64,000 nt of DNA from Desulfovibrio sp. (lineage in GTDB: Bacteria; Desulfobacterota; Desulfovibrionia; Desulfovibrionales; Desulfovibrionaceae), in the NCBI GenBank assembly GCA_031287575.1, contig JAITSV010000056.1, forward strand, positions 1 to 64,000. The letters are read 5' to 3'. Both the position numbers and the translations under genes were made by a program. The notes below the pieces were generated by a model. That model saw nothing but the letters and a program-made list of their open reading frames with translations. It ran no database searches and was not told where the DNA came from. Shown in pieces: positions 42,596 to 50,574 of this stretch (position 1 is the stretch's first letter; each line of letters starts with the position of its first letter).

Positions 42596-42966
42596 CTTAT
42601 CCTCCGAAAATCTCGCAGGCTTCTTACCAACACAGCAAATATTGACCGCGTCATTGCAATTGACAAGACCGCATAAATCCAAGAAAAAATACTATATCTC
42701 TACATTTTATCATATCGCACTAAATCCCAGATTTTCATAAAAAGCACAACTTCTAGCCACGACAGAAAGCAACCCAGGCTCCTCCAGAGCGCGTCGCACA
42801 TAGTGCAAAAGCGTAAGGACAGCCTTGACACTATCGGGCAAAAGAAGGACACAAAGACCACTACGCACCATCACACCAGCACCAAACCCGCAGTCCACAC
42901 GCTTTTCATGACATGTGACCATCACACCCGTGTGGACTTCCTCCACCCCTAATCTGGATTAGTATT
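42596..42966. other. AT-rich gap with a doubtful remnant frame
   Basis: A 78-residue minus-strand frame starts with GTG 42946 and ends at 42710. It has no ribosome site and no family match I recognise, so I do not call it a gene. CTAATC-TG-GATTAG (42949-42962) is a perfect palindrome just before the plus-strand membrane protein start, and could be an operator. Confidence 0.4.
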
Positions 42967-43380
42967 ATGGAAACAACCAATCACACCAAAAAAATAATTA
43001 CGATACTATGCATATTCCTGTCAGAATCACTTATCTGGCACTTCTTAGACATATTTGACGATGTAAACACACCCTATGTATACACGTTCATCATATTCTG
43101 GGCATCAATACTGCTCATGACCGCAGCCAACACAAAAAACAATAAAAACATCACAAAAATCGCATCATGTATAATGATATATTCTTCTTTTCTATTTATG
43201 GCATTTATGTTTACCTCATGGTCACATAACATCACATGTGGCGATAATGTGAGGCCAGATTTATTTCTGTTCAAAAAGAATGAACACATAGAAATTGGAT
43301 TTAGAGGATATTTTGCAGGATACATCCAATGCATATACTTAATTATAATATATAACACAATTAAAAAAAATGAAAATTAA
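42967..43380 (+). CDS. AT-rich small membrane protein
   Basis: The 137-residue protein has four predicted membrane helices (about 10-30, 37-54, 63-82 and 115-130) and is very rich in Ile, Asn and Lys, unlike the GC-rich genome. The frame is unbroken in AT-rich sequence, where stop codons are frequent, which favours a real gene. There is only a weak ribosome site before ATG 42967. It converges on the Rhs gene, with a hairpin between them. The function is unknown; a membrane immunity protein is possible. Confidence 0.55.
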   Translation: METTNHTKKIITILCIFLSESLIWHFLDIFDDVNTPYVYTFIIFWASILLMTAANTKNNKNITKIASCIMIYSSFLFMAFMFTSWSHNITCGDNVRPDLFLFKKNEHIEIGFRGYFAGYIQCIYLIIIYNTIKKNEN

Positions 43381-43382
43381 AA

Positions 43383-43425
43383 GCACCTGTGACTACTTGG
43401 CGAAGACACAAGTAACCACAGGTGC
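43383..43425. terminator. hairpin between the convergent membrane protein and Rhs genes
   Basis: GCACCTGTG pairs with CACAGGTGC and TACTTG with CAAGTA, forming a stem with small internal loops. It lies three bases after the plus-strand stop and 21 bases below the Rhs stop, so it can serve both. Confidence 0.55.
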
Positions 43426-43445
43426 ACCACACAAAAAATTGCCTG

Positions 43446-45256
43446 CTATTTTTTAGCATTTTCCTCTCGACGCCTTTTCTCTCTTTTCTTCTTCATGTGG
43501 TCTATTCCCATTTTCGCCCCTTCAGACAACAAGAACTCTTGGGCGTTTATTCCGCCTCTCCCCACGTTCTCCATTGTTTTCGCCCAACCCTGAATATTAG
43601 GGGTCATAGCTTCCTGCATTTTTGCAATGCCATCTTGCTTCTCTTTGCTGCCATAGGGGTACATCCACCACGGACGCAGGCGTTGCAATATGTCTTTCGC
43701 CTTGGAGTCTCCACCACTTTTGCCCTGCCCGTCAGCCCCCGCAGTTGGGACATCGCGCGTGCCTGTTGCATCCCCCGCAGGCCGACCTTCTTGCTTTTGC
43801 ACATTGCCCCTCGCGGCGGCACTTCCCGCCGCGCCGCCATGGGCAAACGTGAACCTGCCGTCCGTGGCGCGCGGGTGTTCCGACTCGTCCCAGCCGCGCG
43901 CGGCAAGGCCCTGCTGGATCAGCCCCGTCGGGTCGTACGCGCTGACCGGATCGTCCACGCAGTAGTCGTACAGGTCATGGTCCCCACCCGTGTCCCCCAG
44001 GGGGGCCGGCGCCGTAAAGCGCCCCGTGCGCGGATCGTAATCGCGGAAGCCGAAGCGTACAAGGCCGGTGTGCCGGTCCACAAGTCCCCCGGCAAACCCC
44101 AGCGGTAAGAAGAAATACGGGCAGGTATCCAGCAGCGGCAGGCCGAAGCTGTCGTACTCCAACCGCTTGACCACCGTGCCGTCGGGATCGGTGAGCGCCT
44201 TTACCGTACCCACCTGGTCGCAGCCGATGCGAAAGGTGACGCTACGCGCATGGGCCGCCCTGTTCTCCGCATCGGTACGAAAAAGGGACGGGGCAGCATG
44301 CCGCCGCCCAGATTGTCCAGGGCCGGGCCACGCACGGTGACAGCGTGCGGCACGCGGCGCATGCCAGCCCTTGCTTCCGGCTTGCCTTCGCCCGCCTCGT
44401 AATGAAACACGTACTCCGTGCCGGTCCGATGGTCGCGGAACCGCGCCAGGCGCAACGGGTCATGCCACTGGTATTCCTCGCTGGGCGCATCGTTACGCAA
44501 CACCAGAAACGGCATGCCCACATCGTTGTAACGATACCGGACGGTATCGCCAGAGGGCAGCAGCACGGAATCCAGCGTCACCGGGGCGACGAGAATGCGG
44601 TGGGCATTCCGGCGCGCGCCGTCACGCACCACTACCTCCCGGACACTGCCGTTGCCGTACTGGAAATACGCACGTTCCCGCCCCTCCTCCCGGCAGCGCA
44701 GGGTACCATCGGGAGCGTAGCCCTATCGCGCACGTCCCGCATGGACCATCCGCCCCTCCCTGTCGTAGGCAAAGCTCCGTTCCGGCTCCAGACCGCGCCG
44801 CGCATCCCTCGACATACCCGGTACGGTAACCGTCCGCGCCCTGATGCGCTGGCCTGCCGCATTGCAGGTGTATTCCTCCGCCAGTGTACCGTTGCGGCGC
44901 ACTTCGGACAGATGGCCGCGCTCATCAAAGGTGTAGCCGTATTCAATGACATGGCCGCCGCAGGTCTCCAACTTGGTGCGCAACTTGCCGTCGGGGCCAA
45001 AATCGCAACAACGGGAGAACCCCGAGCTGGCGGCTGGCTCAGCCAAATTCCCCCCTGACACGGCGGGGGCGGGCAGCGGCATTCCGCCGGAAATATCTAC
45101 AACGACATCCGGCGCACCTGCACGGAGCTCCGAGCGCCCATCCTTGGGCTGCCTGGCAAACACGATGTCACGCAGAAATGCTTCCGTGGACATGGCGGGA
45201 CGGGCGATACGGGGGCGCAAAGTCTGCTGCCTGCTGGTGCGGGAATACGAGGGCAT
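43446..45256 (-). pseudogene. Rhs-repeat protein, broken by a stop codon and a frameshift
   Basis: Three frame pieces together encode a roughly 600-residue Rhs-type protein. The first (45256-44723) starts MPSYSRTSRQQ behind AGGAG and carries YGYTFDERGHLSEVRRNG repeats. At 44723-44725 a TAG interrupts RAR-GYAPDGTLRC, where Tyr (TAC) is expected. The next piece runs in the same frame to about 44280, where one T appears to be lost from a six-T run (five A on the plus strand, 44280-44284). The last piece continues as IGCDQVGTVKALTDPDG, the Rhs core YGFRDYDPRTGRFT...DPTGL and a unique ~145-residue C-terminus. Rhs proteins deliver such C-terminal toxins; here the full protein cannot be made. The toxin type is not recognised. 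Confidence 0.85.
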
Positions 45257-45736
45257 GGCACTCTCCTGAGTTATGTCGGCATGCGTGGCTGGCACCGCCG
45301 ATAGCATGCCCGCATCCCGAAATTTCACCCGCAAGGGGGTTGGCAGGGGATCACAAGGCCATCCGAACGGGGTTCCGCCATGACCGTTTTCCGTGGCGCA
45401 ACGCCCCCGACCCGCTTTCCCCCTCAGGCCGTCCAGTGCCGGAAGCCGACATGCGCCTGTCCGCCTGCATGGGGCAACCACATCCATGTGAAGATGTCGC
45501 ACCGCTCTTCCCGGCGGGACATGGGCACCAGAAAACGCAACGGGCCGCGTCACCACGACGCAGCCCGTTGTTCATCACTTTCCGACACGTTCGACACATT
45601 GCTGCCGGACATACAGGACGCCACACGACAGCACACGGCACGGTACGCCCACCGGTTGCACGCGAGGGGCAACCGCGCCCCCCTCCGCCACAATTCGGCC
45701 CAGCCCGATGGCGCGCTGGGAAGCGCCCCTTCCCCC
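45257..45736. other. intergenic stretch without a gene
   Basis: No convincing reading frame. It contains a terminator hairpin for the nitroreductase gene (CAACGGGC/GCCCGTTG, 45538-45570, followed on the minus strand by CGTTTTC). The region up to 45300 carries the upstream region of the Rhs gene. Confidence 0.55.
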
Positions 45737-46528
45737 TCAGTCCACCCAGACCACCTCGGGCACGTCGCGCGGGGGCACCCGGTGGTACTTCATGGCGGGC
45801 ATGCCCAGCATCATGGCGCCCACCACGTCCAGATCGTCGGCAAGGCCCAGCGCGACGCGGGTGGCCTCGTGATTGCGGGCGGCCCACATCACCAGACCGG
45901 CCCAGCAGGTGCCTATGCCCCGCGCCGTGGCCGCGAAATCCAGCGTGGTGGCGGCGATGCCGCCATCGCACGCGCCGAAGGGGTAGGTTTTCGGTGCGGT
46001 ACAGTACGCCAGGTGCGGCGCGCCGCGCAGCACCTTGTCGCCGCCTGCGGCGAATGCGGCCAGCGCATCCGGGTAGTAGCCCGATGCGCTCAGCCATTCG
46101 GAAACCACCCCGGCCAGCGCCCGCGACGCGGCGGCGGACCGGATCACGTGCCAGCGCAGCAGGCGGCTGTTGCGGGCGGTGGGCGCATGGCGCACCACGT
46201 CCATCAGTTCGTGCAGGGCAGCATCCGGCAGCGGGCGGGGCGAAAAACGGCGGATGGAGCGCCGGTTGCGGATCAGCGCATCCATGGCCGCGGCGTCGGC
46301 CTGGCCCGGCTGCACCGGCAGAAAGGACGCCAGCGGCAGGCGGGCGTGGCGCAGGGCGTTGGTGGGACACACGGCCACGCAGTGGCCGCAGTCGATGCAT
46401 TGTTCCGCCGCGTCGGGCACGGGCACGGGATGGCCGTTGGCGTCCGGTTGCAGCAGCCCCTTGGGGCAGGCGGCCATACAGTGGCCGTCGCCCGTGCAGG
46501 CATCCGTATCGAGGGTGATCAGTTCCAT
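45737..46528 (-). CDS. ferredoxin-nitroreductase fusion protein
   Basis: The 263-residue protein has an N-terminal two-cluster ferredoxin (CTGDGHCMAACP and CIDCGHCVAVCP, residues 10-55) fused to a nitroreductase domain with RRSIRRFSPRPLPDAAL and a matching C-terminal GMPAMKYHRVPPR. Such proteins use ferredoxin-delivered electrons and a flavin (FMN) to reduce a substrate that is not known. AAGGAGG six bases before ATG 46528 is a strong ribosome site. It lies alone, with LysE upstream on the same strand. Confidence 0.92.
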   Translation of the reverse strand: MELITLDTDACTGDGHCMAACPKGLLQPDANGHPVPVPDAAEQCIDCGHCVAVCPTNALRHARLPLASFLPVQPGQADAAAMDALIRNRRSIRRFSPRPLPDAALHELMDVVRHAPTARNSRLLRWHVIRSAAASRALAGVVSEWLSASGYYPDALAAFAAGGDKVLRGAPHLAYCTAPKTYPFGACDGGIAATTLDFAATARGIGTCWAGLVMWAARNHEATRVALGLADDLDVVGAMMLGMPAMKYHRVPPRDVPEVVWVD

Positions 46529-46705
46529 GCGGGCCTCCTTGGGCGTTGTGCCCATGGAGCCCTTTTGCCATGTACGGCGTTTTCGGCAAGAAGGCACAAT
46601 TGGGGAAGCGAGTACCCCACGGGAAACAGGGGCACCTGCACGAGACCGCCCCCAGCCCCAGCAAAACGGGGGGAGGGGGCGGCAAAGCGGGAGGCAGGAA
46701 CGGCG

Positions 46706-47449
46706 CTACCTGTCGGACAGGGCCAGCCCCGCCCCGCTGCCGATGAAGGCCACGCCCACGGTGCGGTTGTACCAGCGCGCGGCGCGGGTGGTGGCCAGCA
46801 GCGCGGCAATGCGCGCCCCGGCCACGGCGTAAAGCATCATGCCCAGAAAGGCGATGACGGCCAGGTCCGCCACCAGCAGGGCGCTGCGGGCCAGGGTGTC
46901 GCCGGGGGCCAGGAATTGCGGGAACAGCGCGGTAAAGAACACGATGGCCTTGGGATTGCCCGCCGCCACGAAAAACGCCTGCGCGAACAGCTTGCGCGCG
47001 TCGGGTCCGCCGGGGGGTTCCGATGTTCCGGCAGTGCTGGCCATGCCGGACGTGCCCGCGCCAACGCCGCCCTCCACTCCTTCAATCCCGGTGGGCCCGG
47101 TGGGTCCGGTGATCCCGGTCGCCCCCGTTGCCCCCGTCGCCGCCGCATTCAGGGGCACCGCCGGGGCGCGCAGCATGCACACCCCCACGTACACCAGATA
47201 GGCCGCGCCCGCGTAGCGCACCACCCGGAACAGGTCTTCCGATGCGGCCAGCACCACGCCCAGACCGGCCACCGCCACCAGTGCCTGCAACACCGAAGCC
47301 ACGGTGTTGCCCATGGCGGATGCCAGCGCGCGCCGCACGCCGTAGCGCACCCCGTGCGTCAGGGCCAGCAGCATGCTGGGGCCGGGGGTGATGGTGGCCA
47401 CCAGCACCGTCAGCGTATACACGATGAGGAAATTCCACGAGATGGACAT
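46706..47449 (-). CDS. LysE/RhtB-family amino acid exporter
   Basis: The 247-residue membrane protein has the LysE-type N-terminus (FLIVYTLTVLVATITPGPSMLLAL), about six helices and the RhtB pattern GNPKAIVFFTALFPQF. It should export an amino acid or derivative. The central loop carries a collagen-like run of Gly-X-Y triplets (GATGATGITGPTGPTG) encoded by a short repeat at about 47085-47150. AGGAG about nine bases before ATG 47449 supports the start. Confidence 0.9.
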   Translation of the reverse strand: MSISWNFLIVYTLTVLVATITPGPSMLLALTHGVRYGVRRALASAMGNTVASVLQALVAVAGLGVVLAASEDLFRVVRYAGAAYLVYVGVCMLRAPAVPLNAAATGATGATGITGPTGPTGIEGVEGGVGAGTSGMASTAGTSEPPGGPDARKLFAQAFFVAAGNPKAIVFFTALFPQFLAPGDTLARSALLVADLAVIAFLGMMLYAVAGARIAALLATTRAARWYNRTVGVAFIGSGAGLALSDR

Positions 47450-48177
47450 GACGCGGCGCTCCTGCGGCGGAATAGGGGAACAGGGGAAAGGACGGGACGC
47501 CTGGCGGTAGCGTGACGGGCAGGGCCGCCCCGTGCGGTCTTGCTGCCGTATCGTGTAGCCTGTAGCGCGGCACGGTTTGCACGGCAAGCATCTCCCCTGT
47601 CAACATCGCCGCCCGATGGCTGGCTCGTCGCGACCGAAACCGCCTCTGCCGTCGCTGCCATCCCTGCCCGCCTGGGTCTGCCATACCTGCCCCCCGGCCT
47701 CATCCCCACGTATTCCGCCTTGTCCCCGCTCATTCCGCCTTGTCCCGGCCCACCCCCGCCAGACCTATCTGCCCTTCCCGCCACTACAGAAGACCGCACT
47801 CCGCCCCCCTCCGCACAACGACGAAGGGCGCCCCCGATGGGCGCCCCTCTGCCAGTTCTGGCTGTCGTGTCCCTGTGAAGGAGATCCAAGGCGAAACCAT
47901 GTCTGCAATGCGCCGCGCGGGCGATGATTCGGGCAGCGGGCCCCGGAAAGGACCAGCCTGCCCGGAATACCCCTCAACAGCCTGGGACGGGCCTTTTCCG
48001 GCCCGGCGGGCGCGCCGTGGGAAATCGATCCGGCGCGCGCCGCATGCCGCCCGCGCGGCACGTCATGTCGTCGTGCAATCAGTTCGTCAGGCAATCAGGC
48101 CGCCCATGCGGGTGGCAGCATACCTTTTGTTCCGGCGGGGACCATCCGCCCCCGCCGTTCCTTCCTTTCCCGCCGCC
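47450..48177. other. intergenic stretch without a gene
   Basis: No convincing coding frame; translations are Pro/Arg/Ser low-complexity. Hairpins seen are GGGCGCCC-CCGAT-GGGCGCCC (about 47827-47847) and a larger CCCGGAAAGG...CCTTTTCCGG structure (about 47941-48000), either of which could help end nrfA transcripts. Confidence 0.5.
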
Positions 48178-49779
48178 TTACTGGGCCGCGGAAACCAGCT
48201 TCTTCTGGCCGTCCCACACCTTGTCCGCCTTGGGCAGGACAGGGATGTACTTGAACCAGACATGCGTCTTCATGTGCTCGGGGTCCTGTTGCAACTTGCG
48301 GCTGTGCTTCAGGATGGGCGGCACGATCTTGTGAATGTCGCCCGCGAGATCCTTGGAGATGGCGAAGCCGGTGGCCTCGCTGGCCAGGTCCACGGCCTGC
48401 TGGCTGTACTGCTGCGAAGAGGCCAGCGTATCCAGCGCCTTGGCCGGGTTGTGGAAGCCCACGCTGTTTTCGGCGGACACGTAATCCCAGAAGAACTGGC
48501 CCTTGCGCACCATTTCGCGCGCCTGGATCATCAGGTCGTCATGGTTGGCGGGCTTGGCGCCCTGGAATTCCGAGGCCAGACGCACGGCCTCGTGCGCCTT
48601 CACCGACAGGTCCTGGGCCTTCAGCAGCTGGTCGAAGGTCTTCTGCTGGCTGAACAGCACGCGCGAGCGCAGGTAGTCGGGGCTCTTGTCCGAATGGCAC
48701 TGGCGGCAGGCGCGCATGTCCGGGTCCTTCAAGGGCGAGGTCCACCAGTGGCCCGAGATCTTCTTCTTGTCGTCGGTGCGGGTGTAGCCCATGTGGCAGT
48801 CGGCGCAGGAGACGCCCGCCGCGCCGTGCACGCCGTTCTGCCACATTTCGTATTCGGGGTGCTGGGCCTTGATCATGGGCGTCTTGGACACGGGGTGCAC
48901 CCAGTCCACGAAGTTGCCCTCGAAGCCCTTGGCCTGCGAATTGCCCGCCGTCTTGTAGTAGGCGTACATGTCCTGCGGGTCGTAGCCGTCGGCCCAGGGG
49001 AACACGGGCTTCTTGGCCACGCCCTTTTCCTTGTCCTGGAAGTAGTATTCCACGTGGCACTGGCCGCAGACCAGCGAACGCTTCTCGTTGCGCGAAAGCT
49101 TGTCCCAATCCTTGCCCTGCGCCTTCAGCTGGTCCTTCAAGGGTTCGCTGTACAGGCGCAGTTCCATGGTCTGCGGGTCGTGGCAGTTGGCGCAGCCGAT
49201 GGTCTCGTCCTTCATGTCGATCTTGTCGCGGAACTCGTTGACGTCCTTGGCCCAGAAGTCGTCGCCGTACTGCTTCACCCAGCCCATCATCTTGGGGGTC
49301 TTGCAGTTCCAGCAGGTGGCGGGCAGGCCGCCCTTTTCCGCATAGGTGTTGATGCGGTCGATGTGCAGGAAGTCTTCCAGCGCCTTGGTGTGGCCGCGCG
49401 CGTTGCGGTACTCGTAGCTGAAGGGATAGCCCAGCCACAGGTTCTTCAGGTACGGCTGGGCGTGCTTGTAGCCTTCGGGCAGCGGATCGACGTTGTCGTT
49501 CTTGTTGAACGGCACCGAGCCGTTGAATTCGGTCATCACGGTGCTTTCGTCGTTGCGCTGGTAGCTGGCGTACTGCTGGGGAAATTCCGCCTTGAACGCG
49601 CTGCTGCGGGTTTCCTCTGCCGCGATCTTGGTCTTGAACACCGGGGTCTTCAGTTCCGCAACGTCGGAACAGCCCGCGAGAACGAAGGGAACGAGCGCGG
49701 CGGCAAGCAGCAGGGCCCCCCTGCGGACCATGCCGCGCACCGTACGCGGCGACAGCGTGTCTTTCATCAGGTTATCCAT
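48178..49779 (-). CDS. nrfA: cytochrome c nitrite reductase, catalytic subunit NrfA
   Basis: The 533-residue enzyme reduces nitrite to ammonia in six-electron steps on the outer face of the membrane. Five heme sites are present: the catalytic CWNCK and CANCH, CGQCH, CADCH and CRQCH. A lipoprotein signal (ALVPFVLAGC) shows it is membrane-anchored. ATG 49779 overlaps the nrfH stop by eight bases. Electrons come from the quinol-oxidising NrfH just upstream. In sulfate reducers this enzyme protects sulfite reductase from nitrite. The adjacent two-component system probably controls it. Confidence 0.97.
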   Translation of the reverse strand: MDNLMKDTLSPRTVRGMVRRGALLLAAALVPFVLAGCSDVAELKTPVFKTKIAAEETRSSAFKAEFPQQYASYQRNDESTVMTEFNGSVPFNKNDNVDPLPEGYKHAQPYLKNLWLGYPFSYEYRNARGHTKALEDFLHIDRINTYAEKGGLPATCWNCKTPKMMGWVKQYGDDFWAKDVNEFRDKIDMKDETIGCANCHDPQTMELRLYSEPLKDQLKAQGKDWDKLSRNEKRSLVCGQCHVEYYFQDKEKGVAKKPVFPWADGYDPQDMYAYYKTAGNSQAKGFEGNFVDWVHPVSKTPMIKAQHPEYEMWQNGVHGAAGVSCADCHMGYTRTDDKKKISGHWWTSPLKDPDMRACRQCHSDKSPDYLRSRVLFSQQKTFDQLLKAQDLSVKAHEAVRLASEFQGAKPANHDDLMIQAREMVRKGQFFWDYVSAENSVGFHNPAKALDTLASSQQYSQQAVDLASEATGFAISKDLAGDIHKIVPPILKHSRKLQQDPEHMKTHVWFKYIPVLPKADKVWDGQKKLVSAAQ

Positions 49780-50251
49780 CGGCGACCTTCCTTGTGCTGA
49801 TCGGCGTCATGCGCATGTGCTGGACGTTGCGGTGGCAGTCCACGCAATAGGGTTTGGAATCCATGCTGGCCACCTGCGTGTTGGTCATGGTGTGGCATGC
49901 CTTGCAGTTGGCGTTGACCACGTCCTTGGTGGACTGGCCCGAATGGATCACGTCGTCCGGCCTGCCCAGCGTGTTCATGTACACGTCCTTGGCCCCCGCC
50001 ACCGCCTTGAAGGGCAGCTTTGCAGCCAGGTTGTGCGGAGCGTGGCACTCGTTGCAGGCCAGGTTGGCGTGGGTGGACGCCTTGTGCGTCAACGCCGCCT
50101 CCTGCATGATGTGACAGCTCGCGCAGAACGGACGCCGGTCCGTGACCTTCATGCCGAAGCCCGCCCCCGCCGCCAGCACGACCCCAAGGGCCGCCCCGAC
50201 GACGATGAGCCGCAGCCCCGTACGTCCGTTGCGAGGTGCTTCCTCTGACAT
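49772..50251 (-). CDS. nrfH: NapC/NirT-family quinol dehydrogenase NrfH
   Basis: The 159-residue membrane-anchored tetraheme cytochrome passes electrons from menaquinol to NrfA. One membrane helix (LRLIVVGAALGVVLAAGAGF, residues 13-32) precedes heme sites CASCH, CNECH, CKACH and CVDCH. AAGGAGG six bases before ATG 50251 supports the start. The gene lies divergent from the heme-containing kinase at 50575, with 323 bases between. Confidence 0.96.
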   Translation of the reverse strand: MSEEAPRNGRTGLRLIVVGAALGVVLAAGAGFGMKVTDRRPFCASCHIMQEAALTHKASTHANLACNECHAPHNLAAKLPFKAVAGAKDVYMNTLGRPDDVIHSGQSTKDVVNANCKACHTMTNTQVASMDSKPYCVDCHRNVQHMRMTPISTRKVADG

Positions 50252-50354
50252 TTCCGCCTCCTTGCTGTGGAGGGCGCCCGCCCCGCCCGCGTGCGGCCGG
50301 GAGTCCACGCCTCCGGGTGCATCCGTGCCCGCGCCCGTTCAGCCCGACGGGTGC

Positions 50355-50375
50355 GCACGGCACTTGATGCCGTGC
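50355..50375. promoter_or_regulatory. inverted repeat near the predicted nrfH transcription start
   Basis: GCACGGCA-CTTGA-TGCCGTGC is a perfect eight-base inverted repeat, just downstream of the -24/-12 element for nrfH. It may be a protein site or a leader hairpin. Confidence 0.4.
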
Positions 50376-50378
50376 AGT

Positions 50379-50395
50379 CTTCAAGACCCGTGCCG
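50379..50395 (-). promoter_or_regulatory. candidate sigma-54 promoter of nrfHA
   Basis: On the minus strand CGGCACGGGTCTTGAAG matches the sigma-54 consensus TGGCACG-N4-TTGCA except at the first T and the -12 C. GG and GA are separated by ten bases, as required. The divergent regulator at 53700 is a sigma-54 activator, which makes the match meaningful. Confidence 0.45.
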
Positions 50396-50489
50396 TTGCG
50401 TGAAATCCGGCACATCCCTTCGTTCAAAAATAATTTCAACGTGTTGCCATTAGGAGCACAAAGGAAGTACGGCAAGGCGGCCTTGCACT

Positions 50490-50507
50490 TGTCATATTTA
50501 CATGACA
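50490..50507. promoter_or_regulatory. palindrome, candidate activator site for nrfHA
   Basis: TGTCAT-ATTTAC-ATGACA is an 18-bp inverted repeat, about 128 bases above the predicted nrfH transcript start and 68 bases before the kinase gene. The spacing fits an upstream activator site for a sigma-54 regulator. Confidence 0.5.
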
Positions 50508-50574
50508 GATAGACAGAAAAATCTGACCGAGTCAGCCTTTTCGGACTTTCCTGACTCCGCACAGGGGCTACCCC

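Noticed and set aside
42710-42946. A 78-residue minus-strand frame in the AT-rich island
   Set aside because: It starts with GTG, has no ribosome site and matches no family I know. It may be a remnant of an acquired gene, but I cannot support calling it.
47740-49800. A 686-residue plus-strand frame opposite nrfA
   Set aside because: The nrfA heme motifs lie on the other strand; the frame is His/Val/Leu low-complexity.
50435-50455. A second sigma-54-like site TGGCAACACGTTGAAA on the minus strand
   Set aside because: The distance from GG to the following TTG is one base short and the -12 GC is replaced by AA; the site at 50379-50395 fits better.
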